Shown: positions 11,584 through 25,718, counted from the first letter of the stretch. The stretch is 64,000 nucleotides of DNA from Amyelois transitella (GCF_032362555.1 NC_083510.1:4491501-4555500), one strand, 5' to 3'. Notes: generated from the sequence alone by a model not told the origin. Translations and numbers: made by a program.

Positions 11584-14500
11584 CTCTAAATCAACCAGCT
11601 GACCAAACAGAAAACTTTAAGTTGGTGTTGCGATAAAGTGCACATGCATACTCTATATATATGGCTTAGGAAAAATTCATACAGATCACCTATATGTTTT
11701 GTTGGACTTAGAAATTCAAGCAATAGGTAAGATAGACTTTATATCGACAAATAATAATAGGTCCCTTAATTTTCTAAAATTTAAAAACTTGAAAACCAAC
11801 AGAAATTCCAGAAAATCGGAAATTTGATTGCAAAGCTAATAAAATACTTATACAAATTACTCCCGTCGCTGTACTCAAGATCCGACCCTTAAACGACACG
11901 GACATGCTCACAATGTGTTTGTGCCTTATTTTAGACAATCTCTTGAGCTCTTTCAGGACGGTAATTATAATACAAGAAAAACTATCTCATAAATGTAACA
12001 TCCGCATTTCTATTTTCTATGTCCACACTTTCTTTTACCAAACTAATCACTTCAAAAATCATTAAAAAATATAGTTCACCCGGAAATGTATTGATCATTT
12101 TTCAAACCTAAACTTGCCTTGAAATAAGTAAAATCCATATTCGTAACTGAATCACGTTGCGGTAGTATTGAAGGGCCATATCAGTATAGCCCTCTTTTTA
12201 TAGGATCGGGTAATCTGATAAGTGAAACAATGTGGTCGGCAGCGGATGTATTTGCATCGACAAAGGTCCTGTTGTCAATTAAAATTGCTGATGCTACTGT
12301 ATGCAAACCTTTGGTAAATGAGGCAAGTACTGAAAATCCTTGTAATGTCAGTTCATTGTATCCATCAGTCATGCCGTCTCAACACTTGAGATTGTAAGGC
12401 GATATTGTCAGAATTGGAGTACCAACTTTGTATGTCAAGAGTAGTGTATAGAAAGTTCAGTATCAATATTCGTCCAATTTTAATGCTCTATCTAGGTACA
12501 GCTTATCTACAATGTATCAATATTAGGTACATCTAGTGGACGTCTGCGAAACAATGTCGTTATAAAGTTAATAAACGTGTGCGTTTTGTAGAAATAACTA
12601 AGTAACAACTAGCAAGCAACGCTTAATGGTTACTTATTTATATTATACTTTTACTTTCAAATCTTAAGCAAAGTTGTAGTCGTTTATGCGTCGAATCTCT
12701 AGATGGCGCCAGAGTACAAATATTTTAGGGATGGATTATTGAATGAAAAATGAACATTTCTAAATAGACACTCCGTTAAGTCAAATATTAAATCTTTAAT
12801 TATTTATAATTAAGTCGATACTCTAAGATCTATACAAAATTTTGTTAAAGATATAAGCACATAAATGCAATGTTTAGTTAAGATTTCCAACCCAAAAGAA
12901 AAGATGAAAGTGCAAATGTCATAGACATTATCTTAACTTAATCAATTAAAAAAAATCATACATTTGCAAATTATTGCAATTAAAACCCAAGCACTAGATA
13001 CTGTAGTATCTGTGTACACAATTACCAATGTATTATGAAATTACATATATCTAACTATACGAAATTTCTAGATAAGAATAATTTTTTATATTAGCCCTGA
13101 TCTCACTGTTGAGTAAGCTTAAAGCTCATCTAGCATCATGAAAGACTTTTTCTTATCACAATACATTGCATCAATGACACAACAAAAATATATCCAACCG
13201 AGTGCAGCAAATTGCCAAATGGTATCATATTGCGACATGTCACTTTAAAAATGCGCAATGACGAATTGGCGAGACCAAGATCTCTTCACTCCAGTTTTAA
13301 TTGATACTGTTAGGCAACGTCAGTGATATTAAACTTGAAGAATTCGACCAATAGTAATTAATTACTTAGACATGACTGCGAAATAAACCAACATACCTAT
13401 CTGCAAATATTGCTTTATTTTGCATATTGGTCCTATTATACTCTGCCGATAATAACAAGCCATTCCTACATGGCTTGTTATTCTTGCATCGTCCTGCTCA
13501 TAAAGGTGACTAGTAGACTTAGACTAGACACTAGTAGACATTTGTATGAGCTTTTAGTTTTACCTTAGCACAAAACACCCGAAGCCACAGACAATAAAAA
13601 CCAAACTTAGTTTCTATCTACTATCGTGCAAGACCCGGGGCATTATTAAATTAACGTCTTAATAAGTAATTACGACAATTTTTGAATTTTTGCCCATGAC
13701 TTCTTTTGCGTGGCTAAATGGTTTTAGTTCTTTCTATATTTCCTAAAGTTTAGCTGGACTAACTCTCCTCAATGGTTTTAGTCTAGCAATCAGAACTAGA
13801 TCTATATCATTATATACATTAGAATGTAATATTTCAACAATTTTTAAACCAGTTACCAATAACATTTATTGATCAAGGATAGAAACTTGTTGTTTTTGTT
13901 ATTGTTAAAAATAAATAATGAGCCAATGTTCACTAATCAATTTGAATTGCTCAGTGTTTCGAACAAATTCTGACGACTGTTTTTTCAAGTATTTAAAATT
14001 AGTTTAGTAGTATTTAAAAGTATCTCTTCTAACGCAGTGATAAATAGGTAGAGTAGAGATCTGCCCTTTACTTTCTGCTTGTTGTCCTATCTATCCTAGG
14101 CTCTATCCATGAAGTAGCGACCAGAAAAATGTTGATAATGATATAAAATTTAGTGAAGTTATTTGTTTCATCAGTTTGGGATACTTTCAGAATAGGAGCA
14201 TTTATTTTTACTATTATGAAGATTAAATTTGGAAAACATTCAAAATCAGGAAATTTTGATAACCAAACACAGGATGATGCCCTGTAAAGAGGCCAGTAGA
14301 CATAAACATATAGTTTAATCCAGCACTAACTTATTTGTAAGTATTTGCGCTTGCAAATGTTTTCAAATAAATATTATTACATTTACTAACAAATGTTAAC
14401 ATTTGTTACAATTTGGAACTCTTATACACAATGCTTCCACACTACACGAAAATGTTAACATACATTTTAGAACTAACATTGATTTGCAGTTTGGTCTTTA

Positions 14501-16949
14501 GATATGAAGTAACTTCCCAAAATTTAAGGTTTTCTTAAAGGAAAAGCTTTCTGTATTAACAGGTTTTAAAAAAAACTCTTACTGGATGAGCCAAATGCTA
14601 AATACCAGAGAACCAGAGAGAATAATTCCTCCGCTGTCACCAGTACTAACTGTTTACAAACATAAGTTTTTTCATTTTACAATTAGTTTACTTACAATTT
14701 TGTTTGCTAACAAAACGTTAGTAAACATTTTCCAACAGTAGTGTGGGAGCACCATGAACGTCAGATTTGGTAACCATCAACGTACTAATTCACTCACCAT
14801 CGAGCCAATCCCACAGAATATGTTAATAGAGAGGTGTTAACATCGACAACAATGGTACAAAGACATCGATAAGTATCTGCAATCAGGTAATATTCAGTCG
14901 AATGTCTTCGCTATGCAAGCCGTAAGTCGTAAATATCAGCTTTACTGAATAATGTTTATTATCAACCTCATTACAGGTTAAGCAACCAGAATTTCCAAAA
15001 GGAATGTGTTAACCTTGTCTACTATATTTAGATGTTGATGAAAATTCTACTTGAACTAATTTTCCGTCACCAAAACAGAATTGGACTTTGTACTTTAGCC
15101 ATTAGTATTTTAAACTTCTGTTTAAAATGAATACATTATATCTCGCCCTTTTCCCTGTGATGTTGGCAGAGACTGCATCTTTCCACTTGACACTTCACAT
15201 TTTCTTTGATTTATTCATATTCATAACCCTTTTTATGCATACCTAGTGTTTTTAGCAAAGAACAATATGACCAGTACTTTCTTTAGATGTCGCAGGAAGG
15301 GAGAAAAAGACAAACAGAACATCTAATTCACCAAGTAATCTCAAGATAGATCGTGAGCAGACCGCCGACCAATAATTAAATAAAAAGAATATGCAACGTA
15401 AAAAACAAGAATTAAGTACTAAGCAAGCATTTTTTATTGAAATACAGAAGAATTTGTTTGCTAACTAAACGGATATCAGACGGTGGCAAATTGCAAATTT
15501 ACTTCAATGAGATCATTACCTGTAAAATAACTAGTTAAACAGTTTCGAAATGTTCACCGGTGGTATTTGTTACATTTAACATGTACACACCTAGAAAAGG
15601 AGTAAAGTTCACAGATCAGCGCCATCAGTAGCCAAGCAGCCCACATCGTGATCGAGATTATCGATCAGAACCGAGCCCCGTGACCTTTGCACAATGCGTA
15701 TGCGTTCATCTTGATACCATTCTTTAACAATACACCACGTATATTCAATTTATCACTTACAAGCTTTTGCTTGCAACTCTATCCGAGAGTGCCACGGTTA
15801 AATGGATCAAAAAGTAACCTTTAGAGTTTACTATTATACTGTGTTAAATTCAATTAGATAAGGTATGAGAAGCGCCCAAGCAATAAATCCTTAATACTTA
15901 TAAAAAAGGATAATCACTAACTGTTTGACGGACATATCAACGCACAGCCCAAACCGATTTGATAAATTTGGGTACACCACATGTCCGATTTCAAATCTAT
16001 ATATATATAAAGATCTGGGGATCAAGAATATATATTAAAACGAAAAACAGAAACGGAATTAACCAGAATTTTAGTTTTACGCGAAGCAATTACAATGACC
16101 TATTTCTTATGTGAGATCAAATCATTATAAATGGCTTAACAAACGACCTAGCTCTTAATCTACTAAAAGCTTAATATCATCGATCCTTGCGCCGCTATTA
16201 CTTATCTTCGAACTAGTTCTATTCTAAACATTACATAAACGCTTTTAATTTTACCCTTTCGGCTAATCGATCAATGTTAAGACTATCTGCTAATATATAT
16301 AACGCTTATGATTTAACAAGGATGTATGGATGTTGTGCAATTGTGATCAAATTAATTTTAATGGCGTGGTCAGTGTCTTACACCCAACCAACATTATGGT
16401 TTACGTGTTCGTGATCATATAACTTAATGTTCGATGTTTGCATATTAGTATATTTACATTAGTAACAGCATAAGTTTTATGTAGGTGTCTAATGTTCAAC
16501 CTATTTATTGGTAGTACTACACACATGTCATCGAATCTCAATCTGTTATAATTTATATTTGTTTATATTCTTTATCGAACAATACTATCGACAAATAACA
16601 TACACCGAAGTTCATTAATCTTAAAAGTCTTCAAGGTAGGTAACAGTAAAAACTAACGCAGAATCATTTTCCGTTCCACATTCGTTGTATGAAGTGACCT
16701 TGGGGGCGACAATAATTTATACTCGATCAATTTGTGAGCCTCGAACCATTTGACGGTTACGTAAAGGATTTTAGTGCAATGATTACTGTATTAAACAAGT
16801 CAATAAAACAGATTAACAATCAAGTTAGCTACTGGCTGAGTGTTAGCGGTTCAGTGTTACAAGATATCGCGGATAAGGAGATATGTGCGGCTCTTATTTT
16901 TTGCAATACTCTCACGAGTCGTTTGTCTGTTTTATCATAATCGCATACC
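11584..16949. other. Gene-free AT-rich stretch
   Basis: About 5.4 kb without a gene I can support. A 63-codon minus-strand frame at 12181-12372 has a somewhat gene-like composition but no recognisable motif or splice context. A 13-bp-arm hairpin lies at 13451-13482. Otherwise nothing is seen. Confidence 0.5.
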
Positions 16950-17216
16950 ATATATACACATACATACATATGATCACGTCTATATCCCTTGCGGGGTAGA
17001 CAGAGCCAACAGTCTTGAAAAGACTGAATGGCCACGTTCAGCTATTTGGCTTAATGATAGAACCGAGATTCAAATAGTGACAGGTTGCTAGCCCATCGCC
17101 TAAAAGAGGAATCCTAAGTTTATAAGCCTATCCCTTAGTCGCCTTTTACGACATCCATGGGAAAGAGATGGAGTGGTCCTATTCTTTTTTGTAATAGTGC
17201 CGGGAACCACACGGCA
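16950..17216 (-). mobile_element. SINE, near full length
   Basis: Reverse-orientation copy of the repeat that recurs across the window. Read on the minus strand it starts tgccgtgtggttcccggcac, passes ctccatctctttcccatgg and gttggctctgtctacccc, and ends in a (TATG)n-like tail, here catacatacata on the plus strand. It has no coding capacity. Confidence 0.85.
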
Positions 17217-19477
17217 AATTACCATATATACTATCGCATTAAATTTAAAAAGAGAGAAAATTTATACTTCATAATTTTTGTTTGGAACGAAGAATGTCAA
17301 AACCAATCCAACCACAACAACAACCTCAGCATTTTTGATTAAATTAGACACAAAGATAAAATATTCCTTCAGGAGTAGCACAAGTTGCTGCAGGCGCGAA
17401 GCATAGATAAAAAGTCAAGTTTTATTAAATTGATCTAAGTAGGTATTTCAATTCTGCTGATATAAAACTAACGTATTTAGAAATCCGTGCAATTTGTTAC
17501 CATTAGTTCAGTAAGTTTGCACTATTACCATATATGCAATTAACAGGAGCCAGTTTACTATTAATATCGCAAATCACTAAATGTTTCAAATCCTGCATGT
17601 CATTTCGCAATTTGCATGTGGAGCTTAGGGGCTTGTTGCCTTATGCAAGCCCACCTGTGCCCGATCGCAACCTTTTTGGTGAGGCAAATTGCTAACTGGG
17701 ACATGAGTGAGGAAATGACAGCAGGAAAGTTGAAAGTTTCAGGACAAGCTATGATTTAGACGCTCTGTGACGGCTGCATGGCATATAAGGAGCTTTAGAT
17801 AGGTGTGGCACACGCTTGGTTTGAAGATTAGGTTGCACATGATATTTAGATAACCCCAAACTATATATAATTTATTTTACATAATACCCAAACAAATTGA
17901 TCTTTTTATACCTTATAACCTTATTTATTATAGGTACAATAAGTAGTAACGTCATTTCTATATTCTTAAATAAATATGTAGAAGTTATATAATTACATGT
18001 AAAATCTGAGTTGAGGTATACCAATAATTAATTTGCAATTATCAACTTTCTTAAAAAATATCGACCGTCGCTGATATGTAGTATGCACGTGATTAAAAAA
18101 CTTAGATTAAAAAACGAAAATTAACATTCATAAATACATTACATTATATTTATTACAGTGTTTTGTAAGAAAAGATATCATATGTTTATTGCTTTTTGAC
18201 AGTCAGTATCCACTTTTGGATAGTTTTAAATTACATCCGGTTTTAATCAGAAATTTTATAGAGCTAGTTTATGGTTTAATTACAAAACATATGTATAAAA
18301 ATCAAAACTATAACGTATTACCTTCTGTCGAACCTTGGAACTATGGATATACACAATTTGTCAAGAAGGGCTTTATCATTTCACAATTTTCCTCATTAAC
18401 GTGAGAAATAAAGAGATTAGCTTCATTATATTGTGGTGTAATTTTTGTTTTTCGAATGCTATTTATTTGGCTCAAAGGTTTAACTGATTAACACAAATCG
18501 TGCCCTTACATCTAAGCGATCATTGTTTTGTTTGTTACGTCTTTAATTTTCTCACTAAACTGTAGAACTGTGCAACATAATTGTGTTATTTATTGAAGTT
18601 ATTATTCTAAAGCTGCAATTATTCAGTCATTTAAAACAGGAATTCCGTATCGATCGGCTTTGCGTAGATTTCTATGAATTTAAACAGACTTATAATTCTA
18701 AACACTATATTTACTGAATATAAATCTGTCTTGCCAACACAAAATTTTCATACATCAAAACGTGAGAGCATTTACGAACAAGCCCGTGCCGTAGATACAA
18801 AAGATCAAAGTGTCAATTCATGAATTTATTTGAACTCAGTATTTAAGGTAGTAAGTATTTACTGCATTAAAATTTTTTTGGACTATGATATAAACAAATT
18901 TTAAAAAAATAGGAAAATCTTGTATTTGTGTATTATTTGTTTTTTTTTTTACTAATTTATGTACACAGAAAACATCGAGACTGATGAAGAAACAAAATAA
19001 CAAAGGTTATGCTTATTTCAAAAGAAATTATTTATGAAATATTTTTTTTTTCTATCGACTGGACACCCTACATCAGAATAGTATTTATGATTTCAATCAA
19101 AAAATGCATCGCGTTCTATAAGTAGGTCACATTACCGCATGCGATCGCGTTTTACTATTGTATAACATTATTATACTAATGGTCCTTCCCATGATCCTTC
19201 CTTATCATTATTACCTTTTGTTTTACAATGAACTACTTAATCTCTTGTCAGCCCATCGTCACGGTGCCAAGCAACAAGGTTGGCGCGTCTGTCATTCGAA
19301 ATAACCGTTATACTTTTAGCACATCAACCTACACAATTTTTTTATCCATACAATAGATTTAAAAGGTATTGAAATAAAAACATGATCACAAAAAAATAGT
19401 CTCTTTTAACGTTTGGGGTAGGTAAACGATGTGAAAATAAGTTAAGAAAACAAAATAATATCTTCCAGTCCATGAAG
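17217..19477. other. Gene-free stretch
   Basis: AT-rich. A 71-codon open frame at 18189-18404 is followed by AATAAA but has no start context or homology I recognise. Nothing else can be supported. Confidence 0.45.
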
Positions 19478-19650
19478 GACTCGACACTGCATTGACTTCT
19501 TCCCGGCGTAAATCCCAGTGACATACTCACTGCTCTGGAGCACGGTCGTCAAAAGGCACACGCCTTTTGACCACTGTTGGGTAGTGAGGTTTTACCCGAA
19601 GTGACTACTGTTTGACCACCGCAACCTTTGCAGAGAAACCCAATATTGGT
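19478..19650 (+). repeat. Interspersed repeat, second family
   Basis: It shares the block gaccnccgcaacctttgca, followed by a run into aatattg, with 44795-45115. It also has the imperfect palindrome aaaggcacacgccttttgacc. This looks like a dispersed lepidopteran repeat; its class is unknown. Confidence 0.5.
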
Positions 19651-20194
19651 TCATATTAAAAGCTGCACTATATGAATGAAATACTATTTTGAGTAGGTAC
19701 AAAGAGATGGAGTCGTCTAGCGCTTTTGGTGATAACCATCTTATTGATGACAATCTTGGAAACTACTGGTATCACGCAGACTAGCGTTTGTCATAATTTT
19801 TGTGTAAAATATTTCTTAACTCATCGTGACATTCATGATGTTACTAGCTATGAATCACTTTATTTACTTAAGTAACAAAATAATAAAATGTATCTTGAAG
19901 TTATACTATATTGGTCAATGTCTTGGCTCAACTCTAAGTTAACATTAGACAATAATAGTCTGACTCCAGGGACGACCCTTAATACGAATTAATGCATGCA
20001 AATGGGAAAACGTAAAGATAAAAGATTTTTTAAATAAAGATGGAAGTTATATTTGAGCTCATTAAAACTGTATTTCTTATTATGCTCAAAATAAATAAAC
20101 AGTATAAATAATATCACAAGGAGATCACGACGATTCATTCGCTGCGGTTGGTATTTTCTTGGAATTAAGGCAATATCGTTGAAAGGGGTTGAGA

Positions 20195-21734
20195 CTATTC
20201 TTCTTTATTAGCATTTTCCGAGTTGTCTTCGTCATTGTGCTTGCTTTTGTGGTACACGTGATTGTGGGGCGCCGAGTATTCCACGTCAGCTTGGAATCTG
20301 AAAGAAAATAAGGTATTCAATCATTTCATTAAAAATTTTGAGAGTCTGTAGTAATATCCTGAACGTCTTTTCTTACTCTATATTAATTTAAAGAAAGATT
20401 AGAGCTACAAAAAGGTTGTTCAGCAACTTGACGCTACCTCTCTCTCTTAATTCCATAATCATTCATCCTCAGCGTTACTATTTTAGATAGACAACATTAA
20501 CCATAAGTTTCTTAGCACACCATACCAAACATGTCTTAACATTTTAAACAGATCACAGTCGAAAGGTGTCATGTGATATGTCGTGAAAATTAACTCTTGG
20601 AGGAAGAAGAAAAAGATCTTACCCTCTGTGCTTGTCGGCGTGGTACTTGACAAGACGCTTGCGACCGTCGGGCTCGACCAGCCAGTATTCGCCTTTCACT
20701 TCGTCGCCGTGTCTGTGTTCTTGCTGACTCTTTATATCATGGGTGTGCTCATCTTCTACTTTGTAAGAGAACTCATATGAGGGGTACGCCCAAGCCTGTT
20801 GTAATAATCGATGTTTAAAAATATTGTTTCCATGTCTATCAAATTATTTGGTTTTCCAGAATTGACCTAACTAATGAACACGTCATAATTTGAAAAAATG
20901 CTCTGTTTTCTAATATACCTCTAAAAACCATAAAGCTCCGCTCAAAAGTTGTCTGGAAAAGTAGGCATTACAACAAGGCCGCCTTTATGCTATTCAATTC
21001 AATATTGACGAATAAAGTTAAATTTGGTTCTAAGTAAAAATTTTCAATGTAAGCACCTAATTATGTTTCCATTTTGTGAATAAGATCTCATTTTAGTAGT
21101 TCCCTTAATACTGGCAATAAGATTTTTTGTCGTACTGTGATTGGACAAAAGGAATTTCATTAATTCAAAACAAGGGGTCTCTAAATACGTACGTATTCCT
21201 CATGATGCTCAGGCTTTTCTTCTTTCTCATATTTCACTCGGATCTTCTGTTCTGACACCGCACGGCCTTCGTTCAGCGAAATCATCGCCAAACACGTAAT
21301 TGCTACAAGCTACACAGAATAGAATAATTAAATATGAAGATTTAGCTCAAATTGTTATGTGAATTTCAGCTAATGAAACAAAATCCTGCTAAAATATTTT
21401 CTCTAAACGTATGTAACTTAGTTCATTTCTTTATTTGTTGGTATTTGTAACCAAACCAATGTTTGTTTGTTAATTAGATATATACAATTTGCGACGTATG
21501 ACTTGACGTTTTAATTCTTATCTCTAGAATAGTTTCAATTTCATCTAACTTCTCTCATTCAGCTCTATAAAATACACTGAATTCAAAAATGTTAAACATT
21601 TAAAATTTTATTAATCTTATTACACTGACTAGAGCGTGGTCCGATTAATAAAGTGGTTGCCACTTTTTCAATAATTTTGCTATCATGAGTACAAGTAGTC
21701 AAAAAAAACCTTTAAAAATTACCTGCCAAAACAT
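20195..21734 (-). CDS. RR-2 cuticular protein, 134 residues, 12-nt first coding exon
   Basis: Minus-strand exons are 21734-21723 (M F W Q), 21309-21193, 20795-20623 and 20297-20195, with phases 0, 0 and 2. The joined signal peptide is [20 protein letters not shown] Glu/Lys-rich linker ([14 protein letters not shown]) leads to the RR-2 domain: [20 protein letters not shown], then [20 protein letters not shown] and [15 protein letters not shown]. The tail is short, acidic and Asn-rich. The micro-exon is supported by a donor (gtaatt), matching phase, an in-frame stop just upstream of exon 2, and a TATA box at the right distance. The C-terminal domain end closely resembles that of the gene at 222-732, suggesting a shared origin. 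Confidence 0.92.
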
Positions 21735-21807
21735 CGTGAGAGATAAATCACGTTATTCTGAAATGAAGAATATTACAACAAATGATATATCTGCCTATTA
21801 TTTTCAT

Positions 21808-21816
21808 CCTTTTATA
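21808..21816 (-). promoter_or_regulatory. TATA box of the 20195-21734 cuticle gene
   Basis: On the minus strand TATAAAAGG is followed 30 bases later by the initiator-like ATCATTTG (21786-21779), then a 5' leader of about 50 bases and the ATG at 21734. This layout confirms the micro first exon. Confidence 0.8.
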
Positions 21817-22084
21817 GCACGAATAATGTTATATACTGATTGCCCGCAAATGGACAATATCCTGTAATAATCCTAATAATTATTACGTTGAACAGATGAT
21901 TATATTTCAGGGCGTGTACTCAGTATTCGTACTGATAAGAATTACGAAGAGAAAACTGTTCTGATGGTCGTCCAATTATAGCTTAGATTTTTAAGGGTTT
22001 CGTTAGAGATGTCAATGAGGTCGCATTATGTTATTTGGATGAGTACCTTTTTTGTGACCTAATATCTATAAAACTACATATATC

Positions 22085-22225
22085 ATGTTTATATTTACCG
22101 CTTAGACAGAGCCAACAGTTTTAAAAAGACCAAAATAATACATTCAGCTGGATGGATGACTCAATAATCGAATTGAGATTCAAATAGTGACAATCTAGCC
22201 CATCGAGTAAAAGAATAATGCTAAA
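22085..22225 (-). mobile_element. SINE, worn partial copy
   Basis: Plus-strand blocks cttagacagagccaacagtt, aattgagattcaaatagtgac and tagcccatcgagtaaaagaa match the 3' half of the SINE in reverse orientation. Many differences suggest an older copy. Confidence 0.7.
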
Positions 22226-24084
22226 TTTACAAGTCTATTACAAGTACTACTATATTTACACGTCTGATATAATCGAATAACCACCACCGTAACTTTTCAT
22301 ATCAAAATAACCTGATTTTTTTCATTTTAAATGGATATGTTTTCAGCATTGTATCACTATTTTTCTTTTAATACCAAATTGCTTTTAAATCCACCTGGTT
22401 GCACGTGACTTTTTATTATTTTAAAGACTGTTGCTCTGTCTACCCCTATATATAAAAAAATATGTTTATGTATGTGTGATTCACAAAGTTAATAAATACT
22501 GGACAAATCACATATTTTGAGCTAGTTAATAGATAAATGGCTAGAAAACCCTTTATTGTATAAAAATACTTATTCTAAACCTTTGTTAAGTATTACTATA
22601 AAGTTATAATAATCCAAAGAGGTGTGGGTGGAATCCTTAGAGAGCAACTTCCATACGCACTAATCCTAAATTAGTTTGCCACTGAAACATCGTTTAAGGT
22701 AATGTTTCACTTCCTTGCGTTTGAAACAATCAATATAATATAAATCCCTTCCGTTGGGTAGGTAGTTAGTGATTGACAGCCTACGCACAAACTAATAATC
22801 TCAGGAATTTAAAAAGCACAAATGCTGTTTATTAGGATTAATATAAGACATTCCTAAATTTCCCATGAGACTTTTACGAGGAGGAACTGTAAACAAAAGG
22901 TCATATAAATACCTAATCATACGCAAAATAAATAAGAGTAGTAGTAAAAGATCAAACTGTGAACAACTGAAACAACAACTAAGTATCACAAAACACCCCT
23001 AATTATCCAATGAAATAATGTACGTCACTTATGGTAAGCTAGTATAACGACTATAATTATCTCACTGAAAGTAATACATTATTTACTGCGAAAAGACTTG
23101 ATCAAGTTTTTAAAGTAGGATATCTATAGGATGTTTTCATGGCTAGTTACTAGTGTTTTTGTTCTTTGTTAATCTTCTCAACTTCAATGGAGTCATTCCA
23201 TTCTACTGTACTGAAGACCACACAACTCAACCTGGACTAACATCGTATCTACAAAGTGTAGGGGTGCGCTAAGAAAGGATTTCCCGAAATTCCCACGGGA
23301 ATGGGAATAAACGTAATTCGTCGTTTTAATTCGTTGTAATTCGAATTGGTTATTCTCAAGACACCTTAATATTATTCCTACTACAAACGTTTAGCGATAG
23401 CTCTACATTTAAAGACAAGACAAATAGGCGTAACTGATGAGCTGTGCAAATATTAATCATTGCAGACATTATATTTTTTATTAACGCAGGTGTCTCAATG
23501 AATAACCCGCCTAATATTATAATTGCTTAGAACAAATCCGAGCGTTAGTCCTAATTGGGGATTAGTTTCGTAAGTGATATACATAGCTAAATTACCCGCA
23601 CCTAACACGCGACCGAATTGCATTATGTATAAGAGTATGAACTTGTTTTGAATCGATTTCAAAAACTGAAGCGGTTCTGTGGAATCGCATAGCTACAATC
23701 TTATACTAGTACACGAGCCCAGTAGCTCGATAATATAAATACTTACAAATAAAACCCGAGGCCGACAAAAGTAATCTGTCAACGTTGTTTGATTGTCACA
23801 TCGTAAAAAGCAACACACTACGCATATGTACGTTATAGCATTTTTTCTTTTCACGTTTTTTATCGGTAAAATACAAAGGCTATCTGTTTTTCACTTAAAA
23901 TTTAGTAGGTACTTCACTAAAGAACTTTAAATTTTACCATTTCTAAATGTACTGTGTCCCGAAAACTATCTAACTACAGCTTGAAATTCACTAGCTACCT
24001 ATATAAACTGAGTGTCTTGAACGTAGATTAAAATTTGATTAGAAGGTATTTTATACATGTCTAGTATGTCGACTTGTTTACATA
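22226..24084. other. Gene-free stretch
   Basis: AT-rich sequence between SINE copies. No exon, RNA gene or promoter can be supported. Confidence 0.5.
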
Positions 24085-24215
24085 CTTTTAGTCACAACTC
24101 GATCCCTTACGGGGTAGACAGAGCCAACAATCTTGAAAATACTAAAAGGTTACACACTCCCACAATACGTTCAGCTGTATGGCTTAATGGTGAAATCAAA
24201 TGTAATTATAAAAAT
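24085..24215 (-). mobile_element. SINE, partial copy
   Basis: Plus-strand cttacggggtagacagagcc and the following blocks match the SINE 3' half in reverse. It lies head-to-head with the copy at 24305-24560, separated by about 90 bases. Confidence 0.7.
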
Positions 24216-24304
24216 TTAATGACACATCGATCTACTTTTTATCAATTCGTGTTACTAATATTGGTAAAATAAGCAACTTGCTTTCCATCATTTTGTTCAG
24301 TGCA

Positions 24305-24560
24305 CACGGCACACGGTTCCTGGCACCAATAGTAATAAGAATAGGACCACTCCATCTCTTTCGTAAAAGGCGACTTAGGGATAGGTTTATAAACTTGGGA
24401 TTCATCTTTTAGGCAACGGGTTAGCAACGTGTCACTTTATATGAATCTCAATTCCATCAGTTAGCCAAACAACTGAACATGGCCTGTCAGTATTTTAATG
24501 ACTGTTGGCTCTGTCTACCCCGCAAGGGATAGACGTGATTATATGTATGTATATATGTAT
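24305..24560 (+). mobile_element. SINE, near full length
   Basis: Forward copy running from cacacggttcctggcaccaa through aataggaccactccatctct to gttggctctgtctaccccgc and a tatgtatgtatatatgtat tail. A short block (cccatggatg) is missing in the first third. Confidence 0.85.
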
Positions 24561-24985
24561 AAGAAATAAAAAGCTTATGATGTTGCGTTCCACTACAAAG
24601 TGGAACATCAAATCTCTTTTTGCTAAATATTGTTGAACAAGTTGCTAGATGTATTAAAAATACGAATAACTAAATCAACATCATGTAACGTTATACACAA
24701 AATAACTTAATACACCGCTAATAATTTCTATATCAAAACGCCAATTATTTCTCAATTTCTGACACACATATTAAATGTATGCAATTTGCAAATAAGGGAA
24801 CCTATGAAAGGGTTTTATTATCTACATCCCATTCGCTTTATATGTAAAGTTGCAAATAAGGTTTTATTAAATATCAAGCAATCTAAATGCACCAGAATTC
24901 TTATGCATTGTTAAATTTTATGTAAGCGTGTGCCACATGGCGTTGTAACAAATTGGACAAAATATTTAATTACTAGATTATTTTG

Positions 24986-25090
24986 ACTATGACTTTTTTA
25001 TAGTATTAATTATACTCTAAAAGAGTATAATTAATACTATAAAAAAGTCATAGTATTAATTATACTCTTTTAGAGTATAATTAATACTAT
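24986..25090. repeat. Cluster of AT-rich perfect palindromes
   Basis: Two adjoining palindromes lie here. The first has 33-bp arms (24986-25018 and 25022-25054) with a 3-base loop; the second has 19-bp arms (25050-25068 and 25072-25090), also with a 3-base loop. Together they are four copies of one unit, tagtattaattatactct, in alternating orientation. Confidence 0.95.
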
Positions 25091-25265
25091 ATTCAATGAC
25101 TCAATCAATGCTGTAATTAACTTGCATTATATCACATATTTATCCTTTACGGGTCATATCATAAAGCTCGAAGTTGATCCATGGATAAAAGTTACTTCCT
25201 TATAAAAGGGGTTGTAAGCTCAATTGAACCTACGCTCAATGTTTCTTAGCACTAGCTTTGTCTAC

Positions 25266-25456
25266 TTACGTACATACATATACATATTTAATCGTCTTTA
25301 TCCCTTGCTTTATTGGCAGCTTTTCTTTCGTTCAGCTGCATGGCTTCATGGAAAACTGGATGGAATTAAGACTCAAATAGTGACAGGTTCCAAGGCCATC
25401 CTACAAGAGAAATCCCAAGTTTATTTGCATTTACCTTAGTCGCCTTTTACGACTAC
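25266..25456 (-). mobile_element. SINE, worn copy
   Basis: Plus-strand tacatacatatacat tail, then cgttcagctgcatggctt, caaatagtgacaggtt and ttagtcgccttttacgac match the SINE in reverse orientation, with internal losses and without the 5' block. Confidence 0.7.
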
Positions 25457-25710
25457 TATTAAACTTTCTACTGAATTTCTCACACTTTATCAAACTTTGG
25501 TACAAATAGACTTTAATGTCTTTAAAATTTTCTACACAATTTTTAAACATGGTTTCATAAAGTTATTTAAGCCCATCTAGTGGACTATTTCAGTTATTTG
25601 TAAATTTGTCTAATTCATTAGGATTTACCACAACTCCGCACATATAACCACGCCCACTAGCGGCCGGCGAGCGTGAAAAGTATGACCCGTTCTTACACAT
25701 ATGAGATTGC

Positions 25711-25718
25711 TATATAAG
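25711..25718 (+). promoter_or_regulatory. TATA box of the 25871-30402 cuticle gene
   Basis: TATATAAG is followed exactly 30 bases later by the initiator-like TCATTT at 25741-25746. The 5' leader then runs about 130 bases to the ATG. Confidence 0.75.

Noticed and set aside
12181-12372. Minus-strand 63-codon frame beginning MTDGYNELTLQGFSVLA
   Set aside because: The composition looks gene-like, but I could find no splice partners, motif or promoter and do not recognise a family.
18189-18404. Plus-strand 71-codon frame followed by AATAAA
   Set aside because: It has no ATG at the proposed start, no upstream exon of matching phase and no recognised motif; chance cannot be excluded.
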